A stretch of DNA of 64,000 nucleotides from Macrotis lagotis (lineage: Eukaryota; Chordata; Mammalia; Peramelemorphia; Peramelidae). Shown here piece by piece: positions 1 to 10,524 of this stretch. The translations under genes were made by a program, and so were the position numbers. Under the pieces are notes generated by a model, which had not been told where the DNA came from, made no database searches, and saw only the letters and a list, made by a program, of their open reading frames with translations. Each line of letters begins with the position of its first letter. Position 1 is the first letter of the stretch. The stretch spans positions 659,626,008-659,690,007 of the forward strand of contig NC_133666.1 in assembly GCF_037893015.1 (NCBI RefSeq). Reading direction: 5' to 3'.

Positions 1-439
1 ATTCCTATTTAATGAAATCAGAAACAAAGACTACCTTAATCCAAACTCTATCTCCCTCATCCCCCCCCCCCCAAAAGCACGATACTTCTTCCACTGTTCT
101 AAACTTTAAAGGACAAAGAAATTTGAGTTATTATTGTCTGGCAGTAGAGAAGATGACTTTAGTAGTGAAGATGACTGGTCCTAGCCAGTGCAGATGGCCA
201 GAAACTATCAATCTCCCATGTTACTTACAGGCTGACTTTTCTCTGGAAAGGGCAAAGGCTGGTGCTGATTTTGGAAAGAACAGCTTCTTCTCCCTTCTCC
301 TTATGGCAAGTTGCCCTATGGTAAAAATCATCTATTTTTCAAATATAGCTTTTATGTGTCCCATAAACTGCATTATGCAAATACATAAAACATGGATAAC
401 AATATATGGCACCTCTCAAAAGCTGAAGTGTTAGAGGTT
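1..439. other. Unassigned AT-rich DNA with a C homopolymer
   Basis: No repeat family or gene is recognised here. A run of about twelve C residues lies near 60-72. A 140-codon open frame (12-434, plus strand) crosses the C run, resembles no family I know, and lacks the composition of a normal coding exon, so I do not call it a gene. Confidence 0.5.
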
Positions 440-1590
440 TGAAAGTTAGGGCTCACATTTCTCAATTGATAAATGGGCAAAGGATATGAACAGGCAGTTT
501 TCAGACAAAGTAATCAAAACTATCTATAGTGTAGTTAAAAAAATGCTCTAAATCACTGTTGAGAGAAATGCAAATTAAAACAACTCTGAGCTACTACCTC
601 ACACCTGTCAGATTGGCAAATATGACAGTAAAGGAAAATGAAAAATGTTGGAGAGGATATAGAAAAATTAAAACACTAATATACTATTGGTGAAACTGTA
701 TACCGATTCAATCATTCTGGAGAGTAATTTGAAACTGTGCCAAAGGGCTATGCCACTACTAGATCTGTATCACAAAAGAGAAAAAAAAAAGGGAAAGGAC
801 CTGTTGTGGAGGCAAAGAATTGGCAATTGAGGGGATGTCCATTAATTTGGGAATGATTGAATAAGCTATTGTATATGACTATGATGGCCTACTATTGTGT
901 TTTAAGAAATGATGAATAGGATGATCTCAGAAAAACATGGGAAGACATAGGAATTGATACAAAGTGAAATGAGCAGAACCAGGAAAACTTTCTATATAGC
1001 AACAGCAACATTGTATGATGATCTACTATGAACAATTAAGGTATTCTTGGCAATGCACTGATCCAAGACAACTTTGTAGGACATATAATGAAAGATAGCT
1101 GTCTTCAAAGAAAAGGCTGATAGAGCCTGAATGTAGATCAAAGATACTTTTTCTTTATTTTTCTTGGTGATTTTTGGTCTGTCTTATTTCACAGAATGAT
1201 TTACATGGAAATGTGTTTTGTATGACTATACTTACATAACTTATGTCAAATTATATACTGAGTCAACTATTCTGCAGTTATTTGGAATTATAACCAAAGG
1301 GCTATAAAACCATTCACACCATTTGTGAACATCCAACATCATTATTAGGTCTATATCCCAAAGAGATAAAATAACTTACATGGAAATGTGTTTTATATGA
1401 ATATATATATATATATATACATATAATATGAAACATATATCAAATTGCTTATCTTCTCAGTGAGAGGGATTGGAAGGAGGCAAAGAATTTGGAACTCAAA
1501 ATTGAAAAAAGAAAAATAATGATAAAATTGTTTCTATATCATGTATTTATGAAAAATAAAATATGAAATAAGATCTTTTTTTTAAAAAAG
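440..1590 (+). mobile_element. L1 LINE 3' end (ORF2 C-terminus and 3' UTR), rearranged
   Basis: The sequence follows the 3' part of the other L1 copies in this window: the segment around ATGAACAGGCAGTTTTCAGA, then GAGAAATGCAAATTAAAAC, then the 'AAATGATGAATAGGATGA' and 'GAGCAGAACCAGGAAAAC' segments. It continues into the 3' UTR and ends in an A/T-rich tail near 1580. The 3' UTR phrase TACATGGAAATGTGTTTT appears twice (about 1202 and 1378). Between the copies lies a piece of the more upstream ORF2/UTR region (about 1260-1372), so two overlapping L1 pieces or a local duplication are present. No frame is intact. Confidence 0.85.
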
Positions 1591-1598
1591 ACACATTT

Positions 1599-1769
1599 GT
1601 TGACAGCTAGGTGGTCCAGTGGATAGAGCACCAGCCCTGGAGTCAGGAGTACCTGGGTCCAAATCCAGCCTCAGACACTTAATAATTACCTAGCTGTGTG
1701 ACCTTGGGCAAGTCACTTAACCCCATTGCCTTGCCCCTCCAAAAACAAAACCAAACTGAAAAGAGAAAC
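1599..1769 (+). mobile_element. tRNA-derived marsupial SINE, complete
   Basis: The head is GACAGCTAGGTGGTCCAGTG, followed by a 'CCTGGGTCCAAATCC' B-box-like segment, the TAGCTGTGTGACCTTGGGCA core and a C/A-rich tail. It is flanked by a direct repeat AGACACATTT at 1589-1598 and 1770-1779, as expected for LINE-mediated insertion. It sits just past the tail of an L1 3' end. Confidence 0.9.
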
Positions 1770-1959
1770 AGACACATTTAAAACAGAATCTGTAATTATC
1801 ATTCTCTGTCTGAATTAACAAGACAAAACAAGTTAACCTTAGAATGTCAGAGTTAGGAAGGATCATAAAACACAGAAAGCTCTGGAATGGAACATCACCA
1901 TCAATGGCATGTAGGTGGCATTTATAAATTACAAATTAATTTACATATGTCATCTGACT

Positions 1960-2110
1960 TGATCTTCTCTGAATGGTAACTACTCTATATACCTATGCTA
2001 CAGATGAGGGAACTTGAGATGGAGAGAAATTAAGTGACTCACTCACAATTACACAACTAATAACTGAGGAAACTTTGTCCCAAGATCAGCACTTTATTCG
2101 TCATACCAAC
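1960..2110 (-). mobile_element. MIR-like SINE, degenerate
   Basis: Read on the plus strand it has the antisense order typical of this class: 'CAGATGAGGGAACTTGAG', then 'TTAAGTGACTCACTCACAATTACACA', then 'AGATCAGCACTTTATTCG'. It is old and diverged. The exact subfamily is not determined. Confidence 0.55.
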
Positions 2111-2126
2111 CACCTAGTTGTCTTAG

Positions 2127-2475
2127 AGTAAAGACTGCCAGAGCTGGGAGTGTCCTCAGAACGCCAAAGGTCAGGGCTGGAAGAACTCTTAGAACAGAGG
2201 TTGTCAGAGCTGAAGAAGTCTTCAGAACATAGACGATCAAAGCTAGGAGAGATCTTAGAGCAGAGAATGTCAGAACTGGGAGGGCACTTAGAATACACAA
2301 TGTCAGAGCAGGAGGAGGCTCAGAACAGAAAATATCTGAGCTGGGAGGACTCAGCACAGGGGATATGACAATTAGGCGGGACCTCAAGGAATAAACTGTC
2401 AGAGTTGGAAGGTTCCTCAGAATATACAATGTCAGAGCTAGCTAAAGATTTAGAATTTAGAGACATAGAAACACA
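2127..2475. repeat. 33-bp-period minisatellite, about 10 diverged units
   Basis: Successive units share AATGTCAGAGCTGGGAGG followed by CTCAGAAC or CTTAGAAC, repeating roughly every 31-36 bp and most often 33 bp. Outlying related units appear near 1842-1880 and 2605-2665. Because 33 is a multiple of three, frames stay open on both strands: plus 2150-2368, with periodic Ser-Glu-Leu residues, and minus 2094-2429. These frames are a by-product of the repeat and have no recognisable domain. Unit divergence is high, so the array is old. Confidence 0.8.
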
Positions 2476-2529
2476 GAATAATGGATTTGGGGAAGACCTT
2501 AAAGCTAGAATCATAACACATTAGAAGCA

Positions 2530-2625
2530 TCCATATTAATATGTGAGTATTAAGCACCTGCTGTATATAAGACTCCACAAAGTCCTAGGGACCTTCAAAC
2601 AAAAAGCATAGAATATTAGAGTGTG
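2530..2625 (-). mobile_element. L2/MIR 3'-end fragment
   Basis: The phrase TATTAAGCACCTGCTGTATA followed by 'GTCCTAGGGACCTTCAAACAAAAAG' resembles the antisense 3' end shared by L2 and MIR elements. It is short and diverged. Confidence 0.45.
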
Positions 2626-2924
2626 AACTCATTTTAGAACTTAGAATATCAGCACTTGTACCTTAGAACTCATTTTGTTCAGCTATCTGATTTGGGGTGG
2701 TAGGGGAAGTAAGGTGAGGTTTTGTCTCCTCTCCTTAGAAGTGACTATTCTTAAGTCATAAAGTGAATCAATCAGTGGCAAAGCTGAAGCCAGAATCCTA
2801 GTTGCCTGATTGTGAGTCCAGACTTCTTTCCAGACTTGTCCTATCAAATCTAATTGGCAAGAAAGCAGCAGTTTTATTAGAATTCTATTTTATTAGACTG
2901 CAGAGGAGTATGAATGACAAAAAG

Positions 2925-3130
2925 TTCCCATTTCTATAGTGCTTTAAAATTTACAAGGTTCTTTCTTCAAAGTGAGTGCAAATATTATTGTGTATATTTT
3001 CCAATTGATGAAACAGAGACTGAAAAGGAGGGCTAACTTGCCTGCAGTTACACAGCTAGAAAGGATCAGAACCAGCACTCTACTCATGTACTGGCTTCAA
3101 GTGCAGAGCTCTTCAGTCTACATCACTCTC
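2925..3130 (-). mobile_element. MIR-like SINE, degenerate
   Basis: The antisense order is CTATAGTGCTTTAAAATTTACAAGG, then 'TTGATGAAACAGAGACTGAAAAGG', then 'CTTGCCTGCAGTTACACAGCTAG', then 'CAGAGCTCTTCAGTCTACATCAC'. This is the familiar MIR layout. It lies directly before the next L1 fragment. Confidence 0.6.
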
Positions 3131-3132
3131 TA

Positions 3133-3960
3133 CCAAGCAATATCACTGTGAGGTCTGTATCCCAAAGAGATTATTTTAAAAAAACGAGAAAAATGGATAA
3201 AAAGCACCAGCCCTGGAGTCAGGAGGACCAGAGTTCAAATCCAGCCTTAGATATAATACTTACTTAGCTAAGTGATTATGGACTTGTCACTTAACCCCAT
3301 TGCCTTGCAAAAAATCCAAAACCACAAACAAAAAACAAGAAAGGACCCACATATACAAAAATATTTATAGCAACACTTTTTTATGGTTCAAAGAATTGAA
3401 AACTGAGAGGATGTCCATCAGTTAGGGAATGACTGAACAAATTGGGGTATATGAATGAAATGGAATACTATTATGCTATAAGAAATGATGAGCAGGTAGA
3501 TTTCAGAGAATCCTAGAAAGACTTACATGCAGTAAAGCAGAGTGAAGTGATCATAACCAGGGGAACATTGTACATGATAATAGTATCATTGGGAGATGAT
3601 TAACCATGATGGACTTTGCTCTTCCTAGCAAAATAATGATCCAAGCCTCATGACTGAAAATGATTCACACACAGAGAAAGAATTATGGAATCTAAATGTA
3701 AATATAAATATATTATTTTACATTTTTTATGGTTTTTTTCTTTTGGTCTGTTTCTTCTTCACAACATGATTAATGTGGAAATATGCTTAATGATTACATA
3801 TGTATAACTTCTGTTAGATTGTTTGCCATCTTGGGGAGCAGGAAAGGGAGGGAAGGAGGGAGAAAAATCTGAGATTCCAAATCTTATAAAAAATAAAACT
3901 TGAAAACTATCCTTGCATATAATTGAAAAAATAAATAAATACTATTTATCGATAAAAAAA
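3133..3960 (+). mobile_element. L1 LINE 3' end with nested SINE
   Basis: It starts at 'GGTCTGTATCCCAAAGAGAT' and continues after the nested SINE with 'GGACCCACATATACAAAAAT' and TGGAATACTATTATGCTATA. The 3' UTR follows and ends with AAATAAAT-type A-rich DNA near 3955. Only the last part of ORF2 and the UTR are present. Confidence 0.85.
3192..3333 (+). mobile_element. tRNA-derived SINE, head-truncated, inserted in L1
   Basis: The copy begins at 'AAAAGCACCAGCCCTGGAGTCAGG' and keeps the B-box-like GTTCAAATCC and the 'CCCCATTGCCTTGC' tail, but lacks the usual head. Near-identical AAAACGAGAAA (about 3181) and AAAACAAGAAA (about 3334) flank it and may be a target-site duplication. Confidence 0.85.
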
Positions 3961-5025
3961 GAGAGAATTCATTGTTTACAAAGGAATCAAGCTATGATTT
4001 GCAATGTAAATTGGAGGAATGTTTTTGCCTTTCTTTGTATTCTCCAGCATTTAGGATAGGGTCTGCCATAGAATAGGCTCTTGATAAATGATCATTAACT
4101 TGAATTGACTCAAATTCCCAGAAAACCTGAGTATCCATTCTACATGTAAAAAGTTCTAGGGATGGGGAACTCCTTATTTTATAAATGCAATCCTGCATTT
4201 TGAGCTTCACACCTGATTCTGAACTTAGAGGGTCCAATTAAATAGGTTTAAACTGTCTTCCAAATGACAGCTGATTTTAAAATTCTGAAAGATATTAAAA
4301 ATAACCCCTCTTCCTAAAATGCCTCCTCTTAGTTAAATATTTCCAAATTCCCACAGAAGAAACTTCATATGCATGGTTTTTCTGGGAAATGATTAACAAC
4401 TGGTTATCCAGCACATAAAATACAGTTCACGTACTTTTAAGTTTAAGATGCCTTATTAATATTTTCTTAAGGTTAGATAATCAAAAGAACAATAAATCAA
4501 ACCCTGATTTGTAGTCTTTATGGATGTCCTAGGTTTAAATGCTTACACTTAAAATTTAACAATCCATTTTCATGAGCCAGTATGAGCTGACTCCAGAACA
4601 CTCTTGCTCCTATGACAGGCATATCAGGATTCTGATCAAATTGAGCTTTTTCTATGGGGCATACACCAGTTCTGACAATCTAGTACCCAGGGCTGAACAT
4701 TATATTCTTTTTGAAACAAATTTCAATTCTTCATTACATTTTGTGATTGGATCTTAGATTCTATATTTTATTATGACTAAAAAGTCTTCAAATAACTATT
4801 AATAGAATGCAGATCTGTCTCTATCAACAAGTGTCCATGTTAAAGACAAGCAATCTCATTCATGTATTCTTAGGGAAGAAAATTATTGGAAAATTTGAGA
4901 AAATTCAACTGTCTCATATTGTAGAACTTTGCATTTGCAACTGAAGAAGAGAATGCTTATAAAATAAAACAGATGTTACATTTTATGATTTTGAATCATA
5001 ACAATAAACACCATTGCATAATTAG
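3961..5025. other. Mostly unassigned DNA with an L2/MIR 3' scrap
   Basis: About 4035-4110 reads like the sense 3' end of MIR/L2 ('CTCCAGCATTTAGGATAGG...CTCTTGATAAATGATCATT'). The rest (4110-5025) is AT-rich with no recognisable repeat, exon, or frame above 85 codons. Confidence 0.45.
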
Positions 5026-5260
5026 AAACAGCTAAATGACATACTGGACAGAGCATTGGGCAGAGCATTGGGAAAACCTGAGTTCAAATGCTACTCCAAG
5101 CATTCAATAACACTGGTATGCTGGAAAAGTCACTTAATCTCTGTGTCAGTTTTCTCATCGATAAAATGGGTGTAATAACACAGTGTTTGTAAGGACAAAG
5201 CTGCAGATTTGTGTGAGATAGTATTTATAAAATGATTAGTAAGCCTTAAAGCATGAATCT
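5026..5260 (+). mobile_element. CORE/MIR-type marsupial SINE, degenerate
   Basis: The order is 'ACAGCTAAATGACATACTGGACAGAGC', 'CTGAGTTCAAATGCTACTCC', 'GGAAAAGTCACTTAATCTCTGTGTCAGTTTTCTCATC' and then an A-rich end. A local 12-14-bp duplication (CAGAGCATTGGG twice, 5048-5072) lies in the head region. Confidence 0.65.
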
Positions 5261-5264
5261 AAAT

Positions 5265-5440
5265 AATCAATATGCATTTATTAAGCACCTAGTATATGCC
5301 ATAACTCTGCTAAATTCTAGGAATTCAAAAAGAGACAAACAACAACCCTTAAATTCACAATCTAAAGTTGGAAGCAAAAGATAACTACATACCAATAAGC
5401 TACAAATATGATAAATAGGACATGATTAGCAGAGAAAGGG
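5265..5440 (-). mobile_element. L2 3'-end fragment (antisense)
   Basis: 'ATGCATTTATTAAGCACCTAGTATATGCCA' followed by 'CTAAATTCTAGGAATTCAAAAAGAGACAAA' is the antisense order at the L2/MIR 3' terminus, extended by further L2-like UTR. No coding remnant is included. Confidence 0.5.
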
Positions 5441-5567
5441 CACTAGAATTAAAAATATCTGCTATTATTACCCCATAGCTTCAAGAACAGTTTCAAGCTA
5501 TATATTACCTAACACGAGATGCAAATAATACTAGTTTTATGACAATAAAATTAACTTCTATCTTATC

Positions 5568-5613
<46 letters not shown>
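5568..5613. repeat. (TA)n(TG)n microsatellite
   Basis: About six TA units run directly into about sixteen TG units, ending at TGTAATATAAG. Confidence 0.95.
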
Positions 5614-5620
<7 letters not shown>

Positions 5621-5884
5621 GTGTATTATAACATGTTCTAGAATTGACACGTGGATCAATCTGTTTTGATTACCAACTCATAGTCTGTGAATGTAGAAAT
5701 TCAGCAAGCTAAGTCTTATGCATGACTTAATTTCATTTATCTATAAATTTAGAGCCCTAATATTTTTCTTTCACACTTCAGATGTGGTCTGATCACAGTA
5801 GCATGTCACAACATGCTTTATATAACTTGTCTTCATGAATACAGCCAAGAATTATGTTATTAAATAATAAGCCAGTCAATGGAG

Positions 5885-6000
5885 AGAAAACTTGGTTTGG
5901 AACTTGGAAGACTTGGTTTCACATTCTATCTCTAACATGAGCTTGTTTTGTGTCCTTAGATAAATCACAATCTCTGATTTTCTAGGCAAATTTCAAAGAC
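5885..6000 (+). mobile_element. MIR-like SINE fragment
   Basis: 'GGTTTGGAACTTGGAAGACTTGG' followed by 'TGTGTCCTTAGATAAATCACAATCTCTGATTTT' follows the MIR sense layout. It is strongly diverged. Confidence 0.4.
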
Positions 6001-6984
6001 AATGAGTTACAAAGAATGTGTCGACTCACACTGGTCAATGTAGTTTCCTTATTGGACATCAGTGAAATTATTGATGCAATTGCTATCTCATAGATTATGT
6101 TACCTTTTTGTTGGCTACTTTTGACTCGCATTGAGTTTTCAGTTTATTCAAACTGCCAAATCAATTTTGCCCAAACTGTTCCCTAGACTATTTCTTCAGT
6201 ATATGTACACAAGAATCATGGAAATCAAATGTACAATTGAACCTCTTTTCTCTTTACTATACCTATGATTTCATTGGAATAGGAAACCTCCCAAGAGATA
6301 GATCAACATCCATTCTGCAATGATTTAATTTGAGTTGTCTGAGGCATTGTAAAATAGTGATCCCAGGATCATAGAGTTAGTATGTGTCAAAAGTGGGATC
6401 TGAATATTAGTTTTTCCCTCTCTTAGACTAGCTTTTTATCCACCCACCAAAGAATTTTCAATTATTCTATGAAAATTGTTATTAGATTTTGACCATTTCC
6501 CCCCTTTGAATCTTGACACCAACATACAACAAATTAGCTACCTCTATTAAATGAGAACTCTTGGCAAATAAGAAAAACCTATTATGTGAGCCTTTAGCCA
6601 TGTCACTGGAAAAAATATTGAAAAATACAGGATCAAAGAAAATATTGTTGGAGTATTCCACTAGTGACATGCAGGGTGACCGATTAATTCTTGTCCTTCA
6701 TTATCAGAATGGACCAAAATGATTTCACTGTCTGTGAGATAAGTTTCATTAAGTCTGATTGGGACTGATTGGACCAATAAGAGCTCAGAATGCTCTACCA
6801 TTGATTAGGTACAAATAGTCCCTGTGAACATCTGGGGTGGCTTCTCTAAACCTGTGCATCATGTTTTTCTTTGAGCTTTGCTCATAGATTGCAGCACACT
6901 CTTTGATGAGGGCACACCTTGCTAGGCAGTACTGCACCAGTATCTTCCATGCTGCACATTCAATTCTACAGTTCTTAGGGAAAT

Positions 6985-7125
6985 CTTGGGCAGCTAGCTG
7001 TCACAGTGGATAGGACACTAGCCTGGGAGTCAGGAGGACCTGAGAACAAATTCAGACTTAGACACTTCATAATTGTCTAGCTGTGTGACCTTGGACAAGT
7101 CACTTAATGCTATTGCCTTAAATAT
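6985..7125 (+). mobile_element. tRNA-derived SINE nested in the RTE element
   Basis: GGGCAGCTAGCTGTCACAGT head, 'GGAGTCAGGAGGACCTGAG' middle, TAGCTGTGTGACCTTGGACA core and 'TGCTATTGCCTTAAA' tail. RTE sequence resumes after it. Confidence 0.85.
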
Positions 7126-7618
7126 TTTTTAAAGAGATCTTCAGTGTGTCCTTGTATCATTTTTTCTAAACCCCCTCTGTGATCACCTTGAATGAGTTCT
7201 CCATAAAATAGTCTTTTTGACAAGAATATGTTTGGAATTCAAATAATGTGATCAGTCCATTGGAGCCAAAGCTCTCTGTGTTAGAGTTTGAATGGTTGGC
7301 AGTTTAGCTAGAGAAAGGACCTCACTATCTGGTATTTTATCCTGCCAGTTATTCTTTGTAATCATTTTAAGATGATTTAAATGGAAGTGATTTAATTTCC
7401 TGGCATGGCATTGGTGGACTGTTCAGATTTCCCAAGCATAGAGCAATGAGGTCAGCACAATGACTGTAGATCTTCAGTTTTGTAGACAATCTAATATCTC
7501 TTTTCTGCAATACTTTCTCTTGGAGCCTCCCAAACACAGCGCTAACTCTGGCAAGGCAAATATTATATTGACACTATACATTTTCAATGTATACATCCCT
7601 GGAAATTATACTACTAAG

Positions 7619-7999
7619 CTACGTGAACTTGTCCTCAATACTCAAAACATCTCCATTTGCTGAAATTAATGATCCCACAGACGGATGATGTGGTGCTGGC
7701 TGATGGAGAACCTGTGTTTTCTTGCTTCTAGTTATTAGGTCATAATTAGCACAAGCATCAGAGAACCAATCCATACTTTGTTGCATCTCAATTTCAGAGG
7801 CTACATTGAGGGCACAATCATCTGCAAATAGAAGATCCTGCACCAAGACTCCCTCCACTTTGGTCTTGGCTTGTAGCCTTTTCAAGTTGAAGAATTTGCC
7901 ATCAGTGCAGTAGCTGACCTTGATGTCATGTTCATCCTTATTAAATGTGTTAGACATCATAGTTGAAAACATCATGCTAAAAAGCATGGGAGCAAACAT
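7619..7999 (-). pseudogene. RTE reverse transcriptase, palm-domain fragment
   Basis: The 126-codon open frame holds the polymerase palm motif LLFADDCALNV around residues 57-67, with both catalytic aspartates of the FADD box present. Downstream, 'SKKTQVLHQPAP' matches the conserved region after the palm in RTE-class LINEs. The frame is only a fraction of a full RT (no fingers, endonuclease or complete C-terminus), and the flanking element is frameshifted. It is a dead retrotransposon fragment, although this stretch has by chance kept an open frame. Confidence 0.75.
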
Positions 8000-8328
8000 A
8001 CAGACTTTACTTTAATTTACTCTAATGGTGACTGGGAAATTCCAAGAGTTTTGTCTATTATACAGAAACTAGGAAAATTGTGATCATTCAGCACATTTTG
8101 AATTTGAATTTGCAAAACAGTGCTACATCTTCTCTGTCTTGTCCACAAGAACTCAAAGTTTGTCAGCTATTTGCTATAGTCCAATTTTTTCAATACTTTG
8201 GCATTTCTTTTCATTGGACTAACAGTCTAAGTACCCTGTCAAATAAAGGAAAAAAAAGGCTAGCCAGTCATGACTCCACTGTGGCTTCTAGGAAATGACT
8301 GCTCCTGTTATTAAAGACTAAGCGACCC

Positions 8329-9261
8329 ATCTAACCTTTCTGAAAGCACTCTGGAATTATGCCCAAAGGGGCAACAAAAATGTGCATACCTTTGATCCAG
8401 CAATACCATTACTGTGCCTGTACTCTGAAGAGATCATGAAAAGCATAAAAATGGGGGCAGCTAGGTGGCACAGAGGAGAGAGCACCAGCCCTGGAGTCTG
8501 GAGGATCTGAGTTCAAATCTAGCTTCACTCACTTAATAATTGCCTAGTTGTATGACCTTGGGTAAGTCACTCTTCAACCCATTGCCTTAAATAAATATGT
8601 ATTTTTTAAAAAGGGTAAAAGCATCACTTGTACAAAATCATTCCTAGCAGCCCTGTTTGTGGTAGCAAAGAATTGGAAATTGAGTGAATATCCATTAATT
8701 GAGGAGTGGCTGAACAAATTGTGGTATATATATATGTTATGGGATGCTATTGTTCTATTAGAAACCAAGAGGAATGGGATTTCAGAGAAGTCTGGAAAGA
8801 CATGCATGAACTTATGTTGAACAAGATGAGCAGAACCAGAAGAACATTGTACACCATAACAACAACATGGGGGTGATGATCAACCTTAAAGGACTTGTTC
8901 GTTACATCAATGCAATTATCAGGGACAATTTAGAGCATCCAGAGAAAGAAGTATGGAGTTTAAACAAAGACCTAAGCCTATTGCCTTCAATTTTTTAAAG
9001 TGTCTTTTGTACTACATAATTTTGCTATCTCTAATATTTTATTTTCTCCTCAAGGATATGTTTTTTCTCTCCACACATTCAATTTCAATCAATGTATAGC
9101 ATAGAAACAATATAAAGACTACCAGACTGCCTTCTGTAGGGGGTGGAGGGAAGGAAGGGAGGGTTGGAAAAAAATTGTAAAATTCAAAACATTACAAAAA
9201 AATGATATGTAGAAGCTACTGTTGTATATCATTTGAAAACAAATAAATATTAATTTAAAAA
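8329..9261 (+). mobile_element. L1 LINE 3' end with clear target-site duplication
   Basis: This 5'-truncated copy starts at 'CTGGAATTATGCCCAAAGGGG' and runs through the ORF2 C-terminus and 3' UTR to an A-rich tail (AAAAAAAAGACTAAG at the junction). AAAGACTAAGCGACCC at 8313-8328 recurs at 9262-9277 with one mismatch, giving a 16-bp target-site duplication that fixes both ends. A SINE is nested at about 8453-8602. Confidence 0.9.
8453..8602 (+). mobile_element. tRNA-derived SINE nested in L1
   Basis: GGGGGCAGCTAGGTGGCACA head, 'TGAGTTCAAATCTAGC' B-box-like segment and 'TAGTTGTATGACCTTGGG' core, ending in A/T-rich DNA before L1 sequence resumes at 'GTAAAAGCATCACTTGTAC'. Confidence 0.9.
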
Positions 9262-9499
9262 AAAGACTAAGAGACCCTGACCAATGGGTTACTACTCTAG
9301 GCATCAAGACCAGGAACTTGTGAGGGATAACCATATGGAAAGCATCCTTTTCACTTGACTTTATCAGTGGACCTCTTCACAAGCATTGTTATTCCACTGA
9401 TTAATTCAACCATAATTAACATATGCAAACCCTCTTCCCTTCCTCATCACTATGATGCTGACTCACTATTATATAAAATCTTCCTATGATTTTTTAAAT

Positions 9500-9660
9500 T
9501 TTTCATATAAAGTGTTTTTATGTGTAAAATTCCATATGATTATAATATGCCACAAATTATTTAGCCATTTCCCATTCATAGATATGTAGGCTATCCAGTT
9601 CTTTAGCACTATAAAAAGTGCTGTTGTAAATATTTTGGTTCACAAATCATACTCTAACAT
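9500..9660 (-). mobile_element. Old L1 3'-end fragment (antisense)
   Basis: 'TTAGCCATTTCCCATTCATAG' followed by 'CACTATAAAAAGTGCTGTTGTAAATATTTTGG' is the antisense of the ORF2/3' region seen in the other L1 copies, but much more diverged. Confidence 0.5.
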
Positions 9661-9825
9661 TCTTTTCCAGCTTATTTTATCATCTTTTCCAAATTTCACA
9701 ATGTGTGCTGAAACATACTATTATTCTGATTTATATCTTTTATTTTTAGTGATTTGCTTCATTTGTTTTGAATATATTTGCAATCCCTTTGAGAATTATT
9801 TGCTCATATTCCTATAGCACTATTG

Positions 9826-10195
9826 TTGTCTTGAGTCCTTCATACTCAAAGATAACCAATGACATCACAATGTTGTGGTGAAGGCAAAATGTGTTCAACT
9901 GTGACTGATCAATCCAATATGAATTTTGAAGGTTCTACCACAGGTTGGGTACAAATAGCCCATTTAAACATTTGGGATGTCTTGCACATCTCATGTTTCC
10001 TCTATGATACTGCAATTCTGCTTTGCCCATAAAACACAGCATTTTCTTTTATATAGTCCTGCCAAGCTGGGTGGTCCTTGCTAGTATCTCTTATGCATCA
10101 GATTTGATATTAGAGTTCTTCAGAGAGACCTTGAGAATATCATTGTACTGCTTCTTCTGTCCTTCACATTAGAATTTCCCTTAAGCATGTTCTCC
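9826..10195 (-). mobile_element. RTE LINE 3' UTR segment (antisense)
   Basis: It matches the 3' part of the 6690-8060 element: the 'CTACCACAGGTTGGGTACAAATAGCCC' and 'CATCTCATGTTTCCTCT' phrases and the end motif read antisense as 'GTCCTTCATACTC'. Together with the opposed segment at 10525-10855 it forms an inverted-piece insertion. Confidence 0.75.
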
Positions 10196-10297
10196 ATAAA
10201 ATTAAAATTAAGATTTACTTATCATCATCACCACAACTCACCTCATCCATACATGGAATCATTGGTTCCAATGAATGGAGAAGTTGTTTTATTGGAA

Positions 10298-10460
10298 GTT
10301 TTTTCTTTTTGTTTTTGCCCTTGTGAGGCAATGGGGTTAAGTGATTTGCCCAAGGTCACAAAGCTAGTAAGAATCAAGTGTCTAATCTGGATTTGAACTC
10401 AGAGCCTCCTGATTCCAGGATTGAGTTTGAGTTGTATCCACAGCCTACCTTGCTGCTCCA
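10298..10460 (-). mobile_element. tRNA-derived SINE (antisense)
   Basis: Antisense order 'GAGGCAATGGGGTTAAGTGA', 'TTGCCCAAGGTCACAAAGCTAG', GGATTTGAACTCAGAGCCTC, ending 'TACCTTGCTGCTCC'. It lies between the two opposed RTE pieces. Confidence 0.85.
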
Positions 10461-10524
10461 ATAGAGTTTTCAATATAGTGAATAAATCACTTACTTTAGC
10501 TATATGCTTAAAGGGATGTCTCCA

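Larger units (their letters stand above)
6690..8060 (-). mobile_element. RTE-type LINE, antisense, with reverse-transcriptase remnant
   Basis: Reading leftwards from about 8060, the element gives a reverse-transcriptase piece (7619-7999), the ORF C-terminus (about 7620-7240), then a 3' UTR ending near 6690 with the ATGAAGGACAAG motif. The same UTR phrases recur at 9826-10190. The element is interrupted by a SINE at 6985-7125. The family call rests on the polymerase region and tail, which resemble RTE/BovB-class LINEs; I cannot name the subfamily. Confidence 0.75.

Noticed and set aside
12..434. 140-codon frame
   Set aside because: Passes through a C homopolymer, has no recognisable domain and no exon-like signals.
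1599..1769. tRNA-like B-box segments in this and about twenty other places
   Set aside because: They belong to tRNA-derived SINEs; no cloverleaf of a functional tRNA gene can be drawn.
2094..2475. Possible coiled-coil gene
   Set aside because: Frame openness follows from the 33-bp repeat period and is seen on both strands.
2127..2475. CRISPR-like regular repeats
   Set aside because: Repeats are adjacent and diverged, without unique spacers, in a mammalian repeat context.
6690..8060. Possible host gene with an endonuclease/RT-like product
   Set aside because: The RT palm, UTR phrases and repeated tail identify an RTE retrotransposon copy.
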